Numbered from the stretch's first letter, positions 1-9,017 are shown. The stretch is 45,759 nt of DNA from an uncultured Duodenibacillus sp. (GCA_944390715.1 CALXQS010000015.1:1-45759); one strand, 5' to 3'. The notes: generated by a model from the sequence alone, not told the origin. Translations and numbers: made by a program.

Positions 1-10
1 GTCGACACAT

Positions 11-47
11 CAAAAAGCCCTGGAGGCATGTTTCATCCTGCCAGGGC
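11..47 (-). terminator. terminator-like hairpin before lrgA
   Basis: A 7-bp inverted repeat (GCCCTGG at 17-23, CCAGGGC at 41-47) is preceded on the plus strand by five A, so read on the minus strand it is a stem followed by TTTTTG. No minus-strand gene runs into it within the window, so its partner is unclear; it may simply separate lrgAB from whatever lies to the left. Confidence 0.35.
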
Positions 48-188
48 GGAAATGGCCGGCCCTCCATCCACTCTTAGCACGACATCTTCAGCGAGGCTTG
101 AAGCTCAATCCAATGAACTCGTCAGCCTAGATTTTATTTTCCAACTATCAACACTCTTCTTTCTTGAATTTGGGCTCAGAGGCATAAA

Positions 189-536
189 ATGATTCTCACC
201 ATTGCCCTTTTGCTATTTTTTCAACTTGCCGGCATTTTTATCTCCGCTTTAACCGGCATCCCTGTTCCTGGATCCGTCATCGGGATGGTGCTTTTTCTCT
301 TTGCTTTGATGACCGTCAATGGTCTTCTCGAAAAAACGCTTCCCGTCGTCAATGTTCTTTTAGCGCACTTCGCCTTGCTGTTTGTGCCTGCCGGCGTAGG
401 CATCATTGAGCACAGTGCCGTTCTTTTTAACGAATGGCTTCCGATTGCCGCCTCCATTATCGGCTCGTCCATCCTCGCCATGGCGACGACCGTGCTCGTC
501 ACAAGGCTCGTCATGAAGCTCAAGCATATCGAATAG
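189..536 (+). CDS. lrgA: LrgA/CidA family membrane protein
   Basis: A 115-residue, nearly all-hydrophobic protein with four predicted membrane helices and the family motif PGSVIGMVLF near residue 27, followed by LFVPAGVGI near residue 64. LrgA/CidA proteins are small holin-like inner-membrane proteins; in several bacteria LrgA and LrgB act together in murein hydrolase control and in export or import of small acids such as pyruvate. The length is typical of the family. It lies 16 bp before lrgB, so the two are almost surely one operon. Which role applies here cannot be told from sequence. Confidence 0.93.
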   Translation: MILTIALLLFFQLAGIFISALTGIPVPGSVIGMVLFLFALMTVNGLLEKTLPVVNVLLAHFALLFVPAGVGIIEHSAVLFNEWLPIAASIIGSSILAMATTVLVTRLVMKLKHIE

Positions 537-552
537 CAGGAGGATTCAATCA

Positions 553-1296
553 ATGTGGGAGAGCATCACTGATGCGTTTGCGCACACGCGCGATCAGCTC
601 TTTGCCGAGCCTTCTCTATGGCTTTGCTTGACGCTTTTAGCCTATGCCTTCGGCATGTGGACCTACAAGAAAAGCGGCTATAAAACTATTTTTACTCCGC
701 TTTTGGTAGCGATTGTCGTTCTTGCTTCGCTGCTTCTCATGACGGGAACGCCTTATAAAACCTACATGGAAGGTGGACAGCACATTAATTTCTTGCTGGG
801 ACCCGCCACCGTTGCTCTTGCTGTTCCGCTCTATGAACAGAGACTGCGGCTGGCGAAAATGTGGTTTCCGCTTTTGTGCGGACTCGTCAGCGGCGGGACC
901 GTCGCCATCGTATCTGCCGTGCTGATTGCCGGGGCTCTCGGCGCATCGCCTACGACAATGATTTCACTAGCACCCAAAAGCGTAACAGTACCAATTGCCA
1001 TGGGTGTGAGCCAAACCTTAGGAGGCGTTCCGGAACTCACAGCTGCTCTTGTAGTGATTACCGGCGTTGTAGGAGCATTGATGTGCCGGGGCATTTTGGC
1101 GCTACTTTGCGAGAAAAACGACGCGACGCGAGGGTTTGCAATCGGATTGGCTGCGCACGGCGTCGGGACGGCAACGGCCTTTCAGATGAATCGCGATACG
1201 GGAGCTTTTTCCGGGCTCTCAATGGGGCTGACCGGTCTATTTACAGCTTTTGCAGCTCCAGCCATCGTGCCTTGGCTGCTTCAGTTCTTTAAATAA
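553..1296 (+). CDS. lrgB: LrgB family membrane protein
   Basis: A 247-residue polytopic membrane protein of the LrgB/CidB family, the usual partner of LrgA. Family features seen are FLLGPATVALAVPLY near residue 80, KSVTVPIAMGVSQ near residue 140 and GLAAHGVGTATAF near residue 197. The start is supported by a strong AGGAGG at 539-544 placed nine bases before the ATG. It ends just before a bidirectional terminator that faces the convergent rubrerythrin gene. Function as a pair with LrgA: holin-like control of autolysis or small-molecule transport; the sequence does not separate these. Confidence 0.93.
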   Translation: MWESITDAFAHTRDQLFAEPSLWLCLTLLAYAFGMWTYKKSGYKTIFTPLLVAIVVLASLLLMTGTPYKTYMEGGQHINFLLGPATVALAVPLYEQRLRLAKMWFPLLCGLVSGGTVAIVSAVLIAGALGASPTTMISLAPKSVTVPIAMGVSQTLGGVPELTAALVVITGVVGALMCRGILALLCEKNDATRGFAIGLAAHGVGTATAFQMNRDTGAFSGLSMGLTGLFTAFAAPAIVPWLLQFFK

Positions 1297-1342
1297 CAAA
1301 ATGCCCTGTTCGGACTTATCGCATTTCGTCTCGACAGGGCAT
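1291..1342. terminator. terminator between convergent lrgB and rbr
   Basis: A perfect 9-bp inverted repeat, ATGCCCTGT (1301-1309) and ACAGGGCAT (1334-1342), sits between two converging genes. Read on the minus strand the stem is followed by TTTTGTTATTT, the form of an intrinsic terminator for rubrerythrin; on the plus strand there is no clear U-run. Confidence 0.7.
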
Positions 1343-1380
1343 CTCAAATCAAACGCAGCATTCAAGCCGCCAGCGATTGA

Positions 1381-1920
1381 TTAATAGTTTTCAGCACGAA
1401 CCTGCTGGAAAGACTGCGGATGTGCGCACACAGGGCAGATCTCAGGAGCGGTCTTGCCCATGCACAGATGACCGCACTCGCGGCACTGCCACATCACGAC
1501 TTCGCTCTTGGCAAAAACCTGCTGCATCTCGACATTCTTCAAAAGCTTCAGGAAGCGTTCTTCGTGAGCCTTCTCGATTGCACCGACAGCACGGAACTGC
1601 GCTGCCAAATCAGCAAAGCCTTCAGCTTCGGCAGTCTTGGCAAAGTCTTCGTACATGTCGGTCCATTCGTAATTTTCACCGGCAGCGGCGGCCTTGAGGT
1701 TTTCAGCCGTATTGCCGATGCCTTCGAGGTGCTTGAACCAGATCTTTGCATGCTGACGTTCGTTTGAAGCTGTCTCTTCAAAAATTTCAGCAATCTGTTC
1801 AAAACCTTCCTTGCGTGCAACGCCGGCAAAGTAGGAATACTTGTTGCGGGCCTGAGATTCTCCGGCAAAAGCTGCCCAGAGGTTCTTTTCAGTTTGCGTA
1901 CCAGCAAATTTCGTCGTCAT
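1381..1920 (-). CDS. rbr: rubrerythrin
   Basis: A 179-residue rubrerythrin, a non-haem iron peroxidase that reduces hydrogen peroxide in the cytoplasm and is typical of anaerobes and microaerophiles. Residues 1-135 form a ferritin-like four-helix domain with expected diiron ligands around Glu21, Glu54/His57 (ERQH) and the EKAHEERF helix near 116-123. Residues 144-175 form a rubredoxin-like iron site with CREC (146-149) and CPVC (162-165). It is a single gene with CAGGAG ahead of the ATG. It lies between the end of dnaJ and the lrgB terminator and ends in its own terminator. Confidence 0.97.
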   Translation of the reverse strand: MTTKFAGTQTEKNLWAAFAGESQARNKYSYFAGVARKEGFEQIAEIFEETASNERQHAKIWFKHLEGIGNTAENLKAAAAGENYEWTDMYEDFAKTAEAEGFADLAAQFRAVGAIEKAHEERFLKLLKNVEMQQVFAKSEVVMWQCRECGHLCMGKTAPEICPVCAHPQSFQQVRAENY

Positions 1921-1966
1921 CGGTATTCTCCTGACTGATGATCTTGTTGCAAATAAACTCTGCAGA

Positions 1967-1992
1967 GCGCGAGCTTTGGGGCGGGCTCGCGC
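1967..1992 (-). terminator. hairpin after dnaJ
   Basis: A perfect 8-bp inverted repeat, GCGCGAGC (1967-1974) and GCTCGCGC (1985-1992), lies 24 bp after the dnaJ stop on the minus strand. The following bases (TCTGCAGAGTTTATTT) are only partly U-rich, so it is a likely but imperfect end of the heat-shock operon. Confidence 0.55.
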
Positions 1993-2015
1993 CGGCAGAT
2001 CCTCATAAGATAATT

Positions 2016-3161
2016 TTACGAGAAGAACTTCTTCATCTTGTCGATGAAGCTCGTGCTTTGAGGCGAATGCTTGTTGCCGCCTTCCTTGAGCGAATCATCG
2101 AACTCTTTGAGAAGCTTCTTTTGTCTGGCTGAGAGGTTGACCGGCGTTTCTACAAAAACATGCACATACAAGTCGCCCTTTTGCTTGGTATGCAGATTGG
2201 GCACGCCCTTGCCTCTGAGCCTGAAGATTTTTCCAGTCTGCGTGGCTTCGGGAATCGTGATGCGCGCCTCCGTATCCATCGTCGGCACGGTAACTTCGCC
2301 GCCCAGAGCCGCCGTTGCAAAACTGATCGGCAGATCCGCATGCAGGTCGTCGCCGTCTCGTTGGAAGATATCATGCGGCTTGATGAGCACCTGCACATAC
2401 AAATCGCCGTTGGGCCCGCCATTGAGCCCAGGTTCTCCACGTCCCTGAATGCGAATGCGCTGTCCGTGATTGATGCCCGCTGGAATATTGACTTCAAGCG
2501 TCTTCGTCTGCCGTATGCGGCCAACGCCCTGACAATCAGGGCAAGGATCAGAAATGACCTCACCCGTACCATGACAGTACGGACAGGTTTGCTGCACCTG
2601 CAGGAACCCGCGATTGATGTTGATCGTACCGCTGCCGCCGCAATGCGAGCACGGCTTTTTGGAGGTGCCGGGCTTGCAGCCGGTTCCGTGGCAGCTCTTG
2701 CACTCTTCCCAAACCGGCACACGAATGTCGGTCTTGGCGCCGTTCACAGCCTGCTCAAGCGTAATCTCAAGCGAATAGCTGACATCATTGCCGCGAAAAA
2801 CCTGCGGACCGCGGCGCGTGCGCTGGCCGCTGCCGCCGCCGAAGATTTCCGAAAAAATGTCGCCGAAATCCGCAAATCCGCCCTGCTGGCCGAAACCGCC
2901 GAAGCCGCCGAAGCCGCCTGCGCCTGCCGCGCTCGGATCAACGCCCGCCTTGCCGTAGCGGTCATAAGCCGCACGTTTTTGGGGATCAGAGAGCACGGCA
3001 TAGGCTTCGCCCACCTGCTTGAACTTTTCCTCAGCGGCCTTGTCGCCGTTGTTGCGGTCCGGGTGGTACTTCATCGCCAGACGGCGATACGCCTTTTTGA
3101 TTTCGTCTTCCGTGGCACTGCGGGATACTCCGAGTACCTCGTAATAGTCCTGATCAGCCAT
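2016..3161 (-). CDS. dnaJ: chaperone DnaJ
   Basis: A 381-residue type I DnaJ, the co-chaperone that delivers unfolded proteins to DnaK and stimulates its ATPase. Domains in order: J domain (1-70) with HPD at 33-35; Gly/Phe-rich linker (about 75-112); zinc-finger domain with four CxxCxGxG repeats at 154-161, 171-178, 193-200 and 207-214; C-terminal substrate-binding and dimer domain. All key residues are intact and the length is normal. It is the last gene of grpE-dnaK-dnaJ, 129 bp after dnaK, with a hairpin in the gap. Confidence 0.98.
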   Translation of the reverse strand: MADQDYYEVLGVSRSATEDEIKKAYRRLAMKYHPDRNNGDKAAEEKFKQVGEAYAVLSDPQKRAAYDRYGKAGVDPSAAGAGGFGGFGGFGQQGGFADFGDIFSEIFGGGSGQRTRRGPQVFRGNDVSYSLEITLEQAVNGAKTDIRVPVWEECKSCHGTGCKPGTSKKPCSHCGGSGTININRGFLQVQQTCPYCHGTGEVISDPCPDCQGVGRIRQTKTLEVNIPAGINHGQRIRIQGRGEPGLNGGPNGDLYVQVLIKPHDIFQRDGDDLHADLPISFATAALGGEVTVPTMDTEARITIPEATQTGKIFRLRGKGVPNLHTKQKGDLYVHVFVETPVNLSARQKKLLKEFDDSLKEGGNKHSPQSTSFIDKMKKFFS

Positions 3162-3254
3162 AGGTCAGTTGCTCTCAAATACAAACAGTTCGAAGGCCGA
3201 AAACACGCCAAGGCGGTCTTCGACCTTCTTGAATGACTTCAGTCGAACGCCGCC

Positions 3255-3274
3255 GCAGGACTCTTAAGTCCTGC
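3255..3274 (-). repeat. hairpin in the dnaK-dnaJ gap
   Basis: A perfect 8-bp inverted repeat with a 4-base loop (GCAGGACT, CTTA, AGTCCTGC) begins 17 bp after the dnaK stop. No U-run follows, so it looks like an mRNA processing or stability element that could set the DnaK to DnaJ ratio rather than a full terminator. This role is inference. Confidence 0.6.
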
Positions 3275-3290
3275 AGTCAGCGACAGTCAA

Positions 3291-5240
3291 TTAGTGCTTG
3301 ACTTCCTTGTAGTCGGCATCAACCACGTCGTCCTCGGGCTTGCCCGAAGAAGCCGCACCCGACTGCTGAGCGCCCTGCTGCGAAGCCTGAGCCTGCTGCT
3401 GAGCTTGCTGCTGGGCGGCAGCCTGATTGAGCTTCTCGCCGATCTTCTGAGCAGCAGCCATCAGAGCTTCCACGCTCTTGTCAATGGCCTCCTTGTTTTC
3501 GCCCTTGACCTGCGCTTCAACATCCTTGATGGCCGATTCACAGGCTGCGCGATCCGCGCCATCGACCTTGTCGCCCAAGTCCTTCAGAGTCTTCTGAACC
3601 TGGGCCACAGCGGCATCAGCCTGATTGCGGGCCTGGGCAAGCTCGAAGCGGCGGTGATCTTCAGCCTTGTTGGCTTCAGCAGCAGCCACCATGCTCTTGA
3701 TTTCCTCTTCGCTCAGACCAGAGCTCGCCTTGATCGTGATCGTGTTTTCCTTGCCCGTAGCCTTATCCTTGGCGCTGACGTGCAAAATGCCGTTGGCGTC
3801 AATGTCAAAGGTCACTTCAATCTGCGGCAGTCCGCGCGGAGACGGCGGAATTCCTTCCAAATTGAATTCACCCAGAAGCTTATTGGAGGCGGCCATTTCG
3901 TGCTCGCCCTGATAAACCTTGATGGTCACGGCAGGCTGATTGTCTTCAGCCGTCGAGAACACCTGCGAGTGCTTGGTCGGAATCGTGGTGTTGCGCTTGA
4001 TCATTGCCGTCATCACGCCGCCCAGCGTTTCAATGCCGAGCGTCAGCGGCGTCACGTCAAGCAGCAGCACGTCATGACGATCGCCCGTAAGCACCTGCCC
4101 CTGAATGGCGGCACCGATGGCCACAGCTTCATCCGGGTTGATGTCCTTGCGCGGTTCCTTGCCGAAGAATTCGCGCACCACTTCCTGCACCCGCGGCATG
4201 CGACTCTGACCGCCCACCAAAATGACGTCGGAAATGTCGGAAGTCGACAGGCCGGCATCCTTCAAAGCCTTGCGGCAGGGTTCGATCGTGCGCTGCACCA
4301 GATCTTCGACCATGCTCTCGAACTTCGCGCGCGTGATCGTGATGTTCATGTGCTTCGGACCGGTCTGATCTGCCGAAATGTAGGGCAGATTGATTTCAGT
4401 TTCCTGACGGCTCGAGAGTTCAATCTTGGCTTTTTCTGCCGCATCCTTCAGTCGCTGCAGAGCCAAGACGTCCTTGCCGAGGTCAATGCCGTTGTCCTTC
4501 TTGAATTCCGTAATCAGGTAGTCAACCAAACGCTGGTCGAAGTCTTCACCGCCCAGGAACGTATCGCCGTTGGTTGAAAGCACCTCAAACTGCTTGTCGC
4601 CGTCCACATTGGCAATATCGATCACAGAAATATCAAACGTGCCGCCGCCCAAGTCGTAAACGCAGATCTTGCGGTCTTCGGCTCCCATCTTGTCCAGACC
4701 AAAGGCCAGAGCAGCAGCCGTCGGCTCATTGATGATGCGCTTGACTTCCAGACCGGCAATGCGGCCGGCGTCCTTGGTTGCCTGGCGCTGGCTATCGTTG
4801 AAGTACGCAGGCACCGTAATCACGGCTTCCGTCACGGGCTCGCCAAGGTAGTCTTCAGCAGTCTTCTTCATCTTGCGCAGCACTTCAGCAGAAACCTGCT
4901 GCGGAGCAAGCTTCTTGCCCTCGAGCACTTCAACCCATGCATCGCCGTTGTCAGCACGCACAATCTTGAAGGGAGCGCGGGAAATATCCTTCTGCACCTC
5001 GGCATCCTCGTAGCGACGACCAATGAGGCGCTTCACAGCAAAAAGCGTGTTCTTCGGGTTGGTGACGGCCTGACGCTTGGCGGTCGCACCGACCAAAATT
5101 TCTCCGTTGTCCATGTAGGCAACGATAGAAGGCGTCGTGCGGGCGCCTTCGGAATTTTCGATCACACGTACCTTGTCGCCTTCCATGATGGCCACTGCCG
5201 AGTTGGTGGTGCCAAGGTCGATACCAATGATCTTTGCCAT
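3291..5240 (-). CDS. dnaK: chaperone DnaK (Hsp70)
   Basis: A 649-residue Hsp70. The ATPase domain opens with [16 protein letters not shown] and holds the phosphate loop DLGGGTFD; the substrate-binding domain and helical lid follow; a Gln/Ala-rich stretch leads to the conserved C-terminal end with [12 protein letters not shown] start it at the ATG of [14 protein letters not shown] (5240) because AAAGGATTGG lies just before it; an upstream in-frame TTG at 5288 gives only an unconserved extension. It has its own sigma-32 promoter in the 206-bp gap after grpE, and it precedes dnaJ. Confidence 0.98.
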   Translation of the reverse strand: MAKIIGIDLGTTNSAVAIMEGDKVRVIENSEGARTTPSIVAYMDNGEILVGATAKRQAVTNPKNTLFAVKRLIGRRYEDAEVQKDISRAPFKIVRADNGDAWVEVLEGKKLAPQQVSAEVLRKMKKTAEDYLGEPVTEAVITVPAYFNDSQRQATKDAGRIAGLEVKRIINEPTAAALAFGLDKMGAEDRKICVYDLGGGTFDISVIDIANVDGDKQFEVLSTNGDTFLGGEDFDQRLVDYLITEFKKDNGIDLGKDVLALQRLKDAAEKAKIELSSRQETEINLPYISADQTGPKHMNITITRAKFESMVEDLVQRTIEPCRKALKDAGLSTSDISDVILVGGQSRMPRVQEVVREFFGKEPRKDINPDEAVAIGAAIQGQVLTGDRHDVLLLDVTPLTLGIETLGGVMTAMIKRNTTIPTKHSQVFSTAEDNQPAVTIKVYQGEHEMAASNKLLGEFNLEGIPPSPRGLPQIEVTFDIDANGILHVSAKDKATGKENTITIKASSGLSEEEIKSMVAAAEANKAEDHRRFELAQARNQADAAVAQVQKTLKDLGDKVDGADRAACESAIKDVEAQVKGENKEAIDKSVEALMAAAQKIGEKLNQAAAQQQAQQQAQASQQGAQQSGAASSGKPEDDVVDADYKEVKH

Positions 5241-5373
5241 GTTGTCCAATCCTTTTATCTTTACTTCGCGCACTTGAAAAAACAGCAAGCACGCATCAAT
5301 CGCGTTAATGAAATCATCTCTGACGCAGGCCTTTTACCGTGGAGTTTCCCAGGCCCTCGCCGTCCATAACCCC

Positions 5374-5402
5374 TATATGGGGACGCCCCGTGAAAATTCA
5401 AC
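5374..5402 (-). promoter_or_regulatory. sigma-32 heat-shock promoter of dnaK
   Basis: Read on the minus strand the -35 is GTTGAAT (5396-5402) and the -10 is CCCCATATA (5374-5382), 13 bp apart, against the sigma-32 consensus CTTGAAA - 13-17 bp - CCCCATnT. The -10 is a full match. It places the transcript start roughly 125 bp before the dnaK ATG. The -35 lies in the loop of the inverted repeat at 5382-5410. Confidence 0.85.
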
Positions 5403-5410
5403 GGGGCGTC
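5382..5410. repeat. 10-bp inverted repeat overlapping the dnaK promoter
   Basis: GACGCCCCGT (5382-5391) and ACGGGGCGTC (5401-5410) form a perfect 10-bp stem with a 9-base loop. It spans the -35 and touches the -10 of the dnaK heat-shock promoter. As RNA made from the grpE promoter it would form a strong hairpin after grpE; as DNA it could be an operator. It is not the CIRCE sequence (TTAGCACTC with its inverted copy). Confidence 0.75.
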
Positions 5411-5446
5411 TGAAAAAAGTTTTTTCGGCTTGCTCGGTCAGCTTTT

Positions 5447-6046
5447 TTAGCCTTGCACCACGCTCACCATGGCCGGGCGCAGCACGCGCTCATGAATTTT
5501 CCACCCATGCTGAAAAACCTGCGCCACATCGCCCGCACTCTGCCCTTCTGAGGCAGGCACCATGGCAATGGCCTGCTGAGTGTTGGGATCAAACTTTCCA
5601 CCCTTGGGATCAATCAAAGTCATGCCGCTCACTTCAAGCGCATGCATGAACTGTCGGTGCGTGGCAAGAATGCCGTCGTGCATCGGCCCTTCAACATCAG
5701 CACAGGCCTCGAGCGCCTTTTCAAAGCTGTCGACCACCGGCAGCAAATTCTGGGCAAACTTCTCAATGCTGAATTTCTGAGCCTTCTGCACATCCTCAGC
5801 GCAGCGACGTCGTACATTTTCCATTTCAGCAACGGCACGCACATACAGATCGAAATTCTCGGCTGCCTTAGCCTGAGCTGCAGCAAGATGTGCGCTCAAA
5901 TCCTGCTCCGGGCTGCCCTGAGCAACTTCAGGAGGGACCTGGGCACCCTGCGCGTTTTCGGCCGCCTGAGCAGCCTTCTTCAATTCTTCTGCGGGAGAAG
6001 ACTCAGAGACCTGCTCTTGTTTTTCAGTGTCATTCGTTTCTGCCAT
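5447..6046 (-). CDS. grpE: nucleotide exchange factor GrpE
   Basis: A 199-residue GrpE, the dimeric exchange factor that releases ADP from DnaK. The first 65 residues are a low-complexity Glu/Gln/Ala-rich region, then a long coiled coil (about 70-130, including RAVAEMENVRRRCAEDV) and the beta-sheet head with GVRPAM-like text near the end (here RVLRPAMVSVVQG). It is first in the grpE-dnaK-dnaJ group and has a near-perfect sigma-32 promoter directly upstream, overlapping the end of hemH. Confidence 0.97.
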   Translation of the reverse strand: MAETNDTEKQEQVSESSPAEELKKAAQAAENAQGAQVPPEVAQGSPEQDLSAHLAAAQAKAAENFDLYVRAVAEMENVRRRCAEDVQKAQKFSIEKFAQNLLPVVDSFEKALEACADVEGPMHDGILATHRQFMHALEVSGMTLIDPKGGKFDPNTQQAIAMVPASEGQSAGDVAQVFQHGWKIHERVLRPAMVSVVQG

Positions 6047-6089
6047 GACTGACTCCGGTCAATTCAGTGTATTAGGTTAGGTATGGCTC

Positions 6090-6119
6090 AATATGGGGGC
6101 GAATGCGCATTTTTTCAAG
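6090..6119 (-). promoter_or_regulatory. sigma-32 heat-shock promoter of grpE
   Basis: Read on the minus strand: -35 CTTGAAA (6113-6119), 14-bp spacer, -10 CCCCATATT (6090-6098). Both boxes match the sigma-32 consensus almost fully. It lies between the hemH stop (6122) and the grpE ATG (6046), giving a leader of about 35-40 nt. Confidence 0.9.
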
Positions 6120-6121
6120 AT

Positions 6122-7135
6122 TCAGTTTTTGTCGAGAGCTTCACGAACAAGCGCTTCGTAGAGCTTAACTGCTTCACTTTGATCGTTAAGTGCCGGAATA
6201 TAAAAGAAATTGCGTCCTCCCCTTGCCTTATAGAGGCCTTTGAGCTCAGAAGCGATTTCTTCAAGCGTCTCCAGGCAGTCCGCAGCAAACCCAGGGCAAA
6301 TGACATCCAATCGTTCCAGCCCTAAAGAGCCCAGCCGCTGCGCGGTCTCGACCGCCGAAGGCTCAAGCCACTTGGCTTTGCCAAATTTGCTTTGAAAAGC
6401 AACTTCATACTGCTCGTCCTTCAAGCCCAGCTTCTGCGCAAGCAGCGCTGCTGTTTGCTTGCACTGCGCCTCATACGGATCGCCCCGATCGCTGCTTGCC
6501 TGCGGAATGCCGTGAAAGCTCATGAGAACCTTTCCTTTTTCCCCTAGGGCTCCCGCTTGTTCCCAATGCCTGCGCACGCCCGCAGCCAAAGCCTCTATAT
6601 AAAGGGGATGATTGTGGTAGGAGCGAATGCGCAAAATTTCAGAACCTATCGGATTTTTTTTCACCGCGCGATCAACTGCATCGTAAACTGCCTCCGTGGT
6701 TTGCGTTGCGTACTGTGCAAACATGGGCAAAATGACGATGCGCTCCGGCGCTGCTTGAGCCGCTTTGGCAATGACTTCCGCGACGCGATGCGTGCCGTAG
6801 CACATGGCCCAGCTCACGCAGAAAGCTTCGCCCAGCGCCTTTTGCATTGCTGCTGCGGTCTTGGCTGAAATGGCCATCAGCGGCGAGCCGTCCTTTGTCC
6901 ACACTGTTTTGTAGCGCTGAGCCGAGGCCTCAGAGCGCCGCGGGATGATGATGCCGCGCAATATCGGCTGCCAGATCAAAGGGTTCAATTCCACCACGCG
7001 TCTGTCGCCGAGAAATTCAAGCAGATACTGCGCAAGAGCCTCCTTTGTAGGCGCGGCCGGAGAGCCCGTGTTGACAATGATGACGGCTGTTTTAGATGCT
7101 GAAGCTGCAGGCATGTAAGAACATTTTTTATACAA
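6122..7135 (-). CDS. hemH: ferrochelatase
   Basis: Ferrochelatase inserts ferrous iron into protoporphyrin IX, the last step of protohaem synthesis, at the inner face of the membrane. Up to 337 residues. Diagnostic motifs: VNTGSPAAPT at the start, the catalytic His in SFHGIP, QSKFGKAKWLEP, and PGFAADCLETLEEI that carries the conserved Glu. The farthest in-frame start is a TTG (7133-7135); an ATG seven codons on (7112-7114) would give MPAASASKTAV and is equally plausible, as neither has a strong ribosome site. The grpE promoter overlaps its 3' end. Confidence 0.95.
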   Translation of the reverse strand: MYKKCSYMPAASASKTAVIIVNTGSPAAPTKEALAQYLLEFLGDRRVVELNPLIWQPILRGIIIPRRSEASAQRYKTVWTKDGSPLMAISAKTAAAMQKALGEAFCVSWAMCYGTHRVAEVIAKAAQAAPERIVILPMFAQYATQTTEAVYDAVDRAVKKNPIGSEILRIRSYHNHPLYIEALAAGVRRHWEQAGALGEKGKVLMSFHGIPQASSDRGDPYEAQCKQTAALLAQKLGLKDEQYEVAFQSKFGKAKWLEPSAVETAQRLGSLGLERLDVICPGFAADCLETLEEIASELKGLYKARGGRNFFYIPALNDQSEAVKLYEALVREALDKN

Positions 7136-7200
7136 CAGGGACTTTTATTGTGCCTGAGGCGGCTTAACGCATGCTTGCGGGCGCAGCTCCGCGCACCTCT

Positions 7201-7782
7201 TTAATGAGCGATGCGGACTGCGGCCGGAACGTGCATGCGGCGCCAAACAACAACTATGGCGCTCGCAATAAGGCTCACCCAGAACTTGCCCAGCACTTGT
7301 CCAAACACATAGTCCAGAGAGCCGAAAGCAAGCCAAAGAAAAATTGCAGAATCAACAACAGAGCCGATCAGACCGGAAACCATGATGGCAAACGCATGAT
7401 GCCGTTCTCTGAGAGGCGCGTAGACGCAAAAATCGGCAAATTCCGAAAAAAGAAAAGCTGCAACGGAGGCCGCAACCAGACTGGGCTCAGAGAAAAATCC
7501 GGACAGCGCCGCGCCGAACACGATTGAATAAAGCGCCCAGCGTGCCCCAAGAAAGTGGTGAACCGAGTCCCTCAACACCAGGGCAAAACCGGCCACCAGC
7601 ACGGCCGACGGCGACATGATGCCGGGCCAGACAGGAATCAAGCAGGGTCCTGTCGGGTCGCAGACAACGCCCACATTGACCACAACCCAGTTGCTTAAGG
7701 GGATGGTGAGAATGAATCCCAGGACCGAGAGCCAGCCGATCCATGTGCGGCTCAAAAGTCCGCGCTCAGCAATATGCGACAT
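7201..7782 (-). CDS. VUT/YhhQ-type transporter, probable queuosine precursor uptake
   Basis: A 193-residue inner-membrane protein with about six helices. It matches the VUT family, whose E. coli member YhhQ imports the queuosine precursors preQ0 and preQ1. Family text seen: LSNWVVVN near the start, VLVAGFALVLRD, and SEFADFCVYAPLRER. I start it at the ATG at 7782 because GGAG lies eight bases before it; an earlier in-frame ATG at 7854 adds 24 unconserved residues. It lies 65 bp before hemH on the same strand. Context supports the role: queA and tgt are 3 kb away. No preQ1 riboswitch was recognised upstream. Confidence 0.8.
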   Translation of the reverse strand: MSHIAERGLLSRTWIGWLSVLGFILTIPLSNWVVVNVGVVCDPTGPCLIPVWPGIMSPSAVLVAGFALVLRDSVHHFLGARWALYSIVFGAALSGFFSEPSLVAASVAAFLFSEFADFCVYAPLRERHHAFAIMVSGLIGSVVDSAIFLWLAFGSLDYVFGQVLGKFWVSLIASAIVVVWRRMHVPAAVRIAH

Positions 7783-7888
7783 ATTGTTCTCCAGCCGGCC
7801 GCAGACGGTAGAACAAACCGAAGCAGCCTTCAATGATTTTTTCAGAGCCGGCATTGTAGCGCATGCGCTTTTTGTGCTTCAAAGCTCT

Positions 7889-8878
7889 TTATTTTTCGAT
7901 TTTCGGCTCAAAGGCAGAAAAGAACTTCATGATGCGCTCGGGCAGCCACCCCAAATCTCCCGGAGGATTTCCTCGAGGAAACCCAATGTGCCCGCCCTCT
8001 TCAGGCTGTTCAAGATACACAAACGGGCTCACGTCTTTTTCTGTTGGCAGCGCCCAAACCGGCATAAATGGATCGTTTTTGGCGTTAAGAAGCAATAACG
8101 GCACCTGAACGTTTTTCAAAACAGGCTTGGCTGAACATTTCGTCCAGTAGTCCATTGCGCTCTTGAAGTGGTGAATCGGTGCGGTATAGATTGAATCAAA
8201 ATCGTAGAGCGTACGGCACTTCATGACGGCTTGCAGATCAATGAGATCGGGAAATCTTTTAGCCTTGTCAATCAGCTTGTCCTTGAGCGTGGATAAAAAC
8301 ATCTCCGAGTAAAGCTTGTTGGCGCCTCGACTCATGATTTCGCTGCCCGCGACAAGGTCTACGGGCGCTCCGACGCTCACAGCCGCCGTTATAAATGAGG
8401 CGCGGCCGCCCATATCGCCCAGATACTTTGAAATGTAGTTTCCACCAAGACTCACGCCTACCGCATAAATCGGCGCATTGACGTAGCGCTTGTGCACCGT
8501 GCGCATCACCCAGTCACAATCGGCGCTGTCGCCGGCAAAATAAGCCCTAGGCAGGCGGTTGGGAATCCCTCCGCAGCCTCTAAAATGCGCCACCACTCCG
8601 CGCCAGCCTCGCTCGGCGCATGTGCTCATCAAAGCCTCGGCATAGTGACTGTGAGAGTCTCCTTCCAGTCCATGAAAATGCACCAGCACAGGCGCAGTCA
8701 GCGACTCTGGTTCCGGCCTCACCCAGTCGAAAATCATGAAGTCGCCATCAGGCATATCGATGAGTTCGCGTCGATAGGAGACTTCCGGCCGCGGAAAAAG
8801 TCTTGCCGGCACGACCGTCTGCAGGTGTGCGCCCGGCAGCCACTTAGGTGCAACATAGTCCGACTTAATCAAAGGCAT
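7889..8878 (-). CDS. YheT-family alpha/beta hydrolase
   Basis: A 329-residue serine hydrolase of the YheT/ABHD1-3 family, esterases of unknown natural substrate. The catalytic triad can be placed: Ser in GVSLGGN, Asp in LLNAKNDPFMP, His in EEGGHIGF. The N-terminal WLPGAHLQT is the family hallmark, and VLVHFHGLEGDSHSHY holds the oxyanion-hole HG. It shares the strand with the VUT and hemH genes, 106 bp before the VUT start. It is related to lipid-active esterases, but no substrate can be given. Confidence 0.9.
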   Translation of the reverse strand: MPLIKSDYVAPKWLPGAHLQTVVPARLFPRPEVSYRRELIDMPDGDFMIFDWVRPEPESLTAPVLVHFHGLEGDSHSHYAEALMSTCAERGWRGVVAHFRGCGGIPNRLPRAYFAGDSADCDWVMRTVHKRYVNAPIYAVGVSLGGNYISKYLGDMGGRASFITAAVSVGAPVDLVAGSEIMSRGANKLYSEMFLSTLKDKLIDKAKRFPDLIDLQAVMKCRTLYDFDSIYTAPIHHFKSAMDYWTKCSAKPVLKNVQVPLLLLNAKNDPFMPVWALPTEKDVSPFVYLEQPEEGGHIGFPRGNPPGDLGWLPERIMKFFSAFEPKIEK

Positions 8879-8998
8879 GGCTGTTCACAATGCTGCAAAA
8901 AATAATCAAGATACACGCAGGAAGATTTTTCAGATCCCAGACAAGACTGCAAAAAATACAGCGCCCTTGATTCTATCTCTTTGCCTTTGATGAAATAA

Positions 8999-9017
8999 CG
9001 GCAGTCTGCCGGTTTTT
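8999..9017 (+). terminator. short hairpin with T-run
   Basis: CGGCA (8999-9003), a 3-base loop and TGCCG (9007-9011) followed by GTTTTT. The stem is only 5 bp. No plus-strand gene ends here, so it may close a small RNA or be chance. Confidence 0.3.

Noticed and set aside
3294..4577. 427-codon open frame opposite dnaK
   Set aside because: Shadow of dnaK codon usage; the sequence is Leu/Arg/His-rich with no recognisable domain.
5382..5410. CIRCE/HrcA operator before dnaK
   Set aside because: The inverted repeat does not match TTAGCACTC-N9-GAGTGCTAA; the sigma-32 promoter explains heat control.
7783..7888. preQ1 riboswitch before the VUT transporter gene
   Set aside because: Looked for the short pseudoknot with an A-rich tail next to the ribosome site; no such pattern is present.
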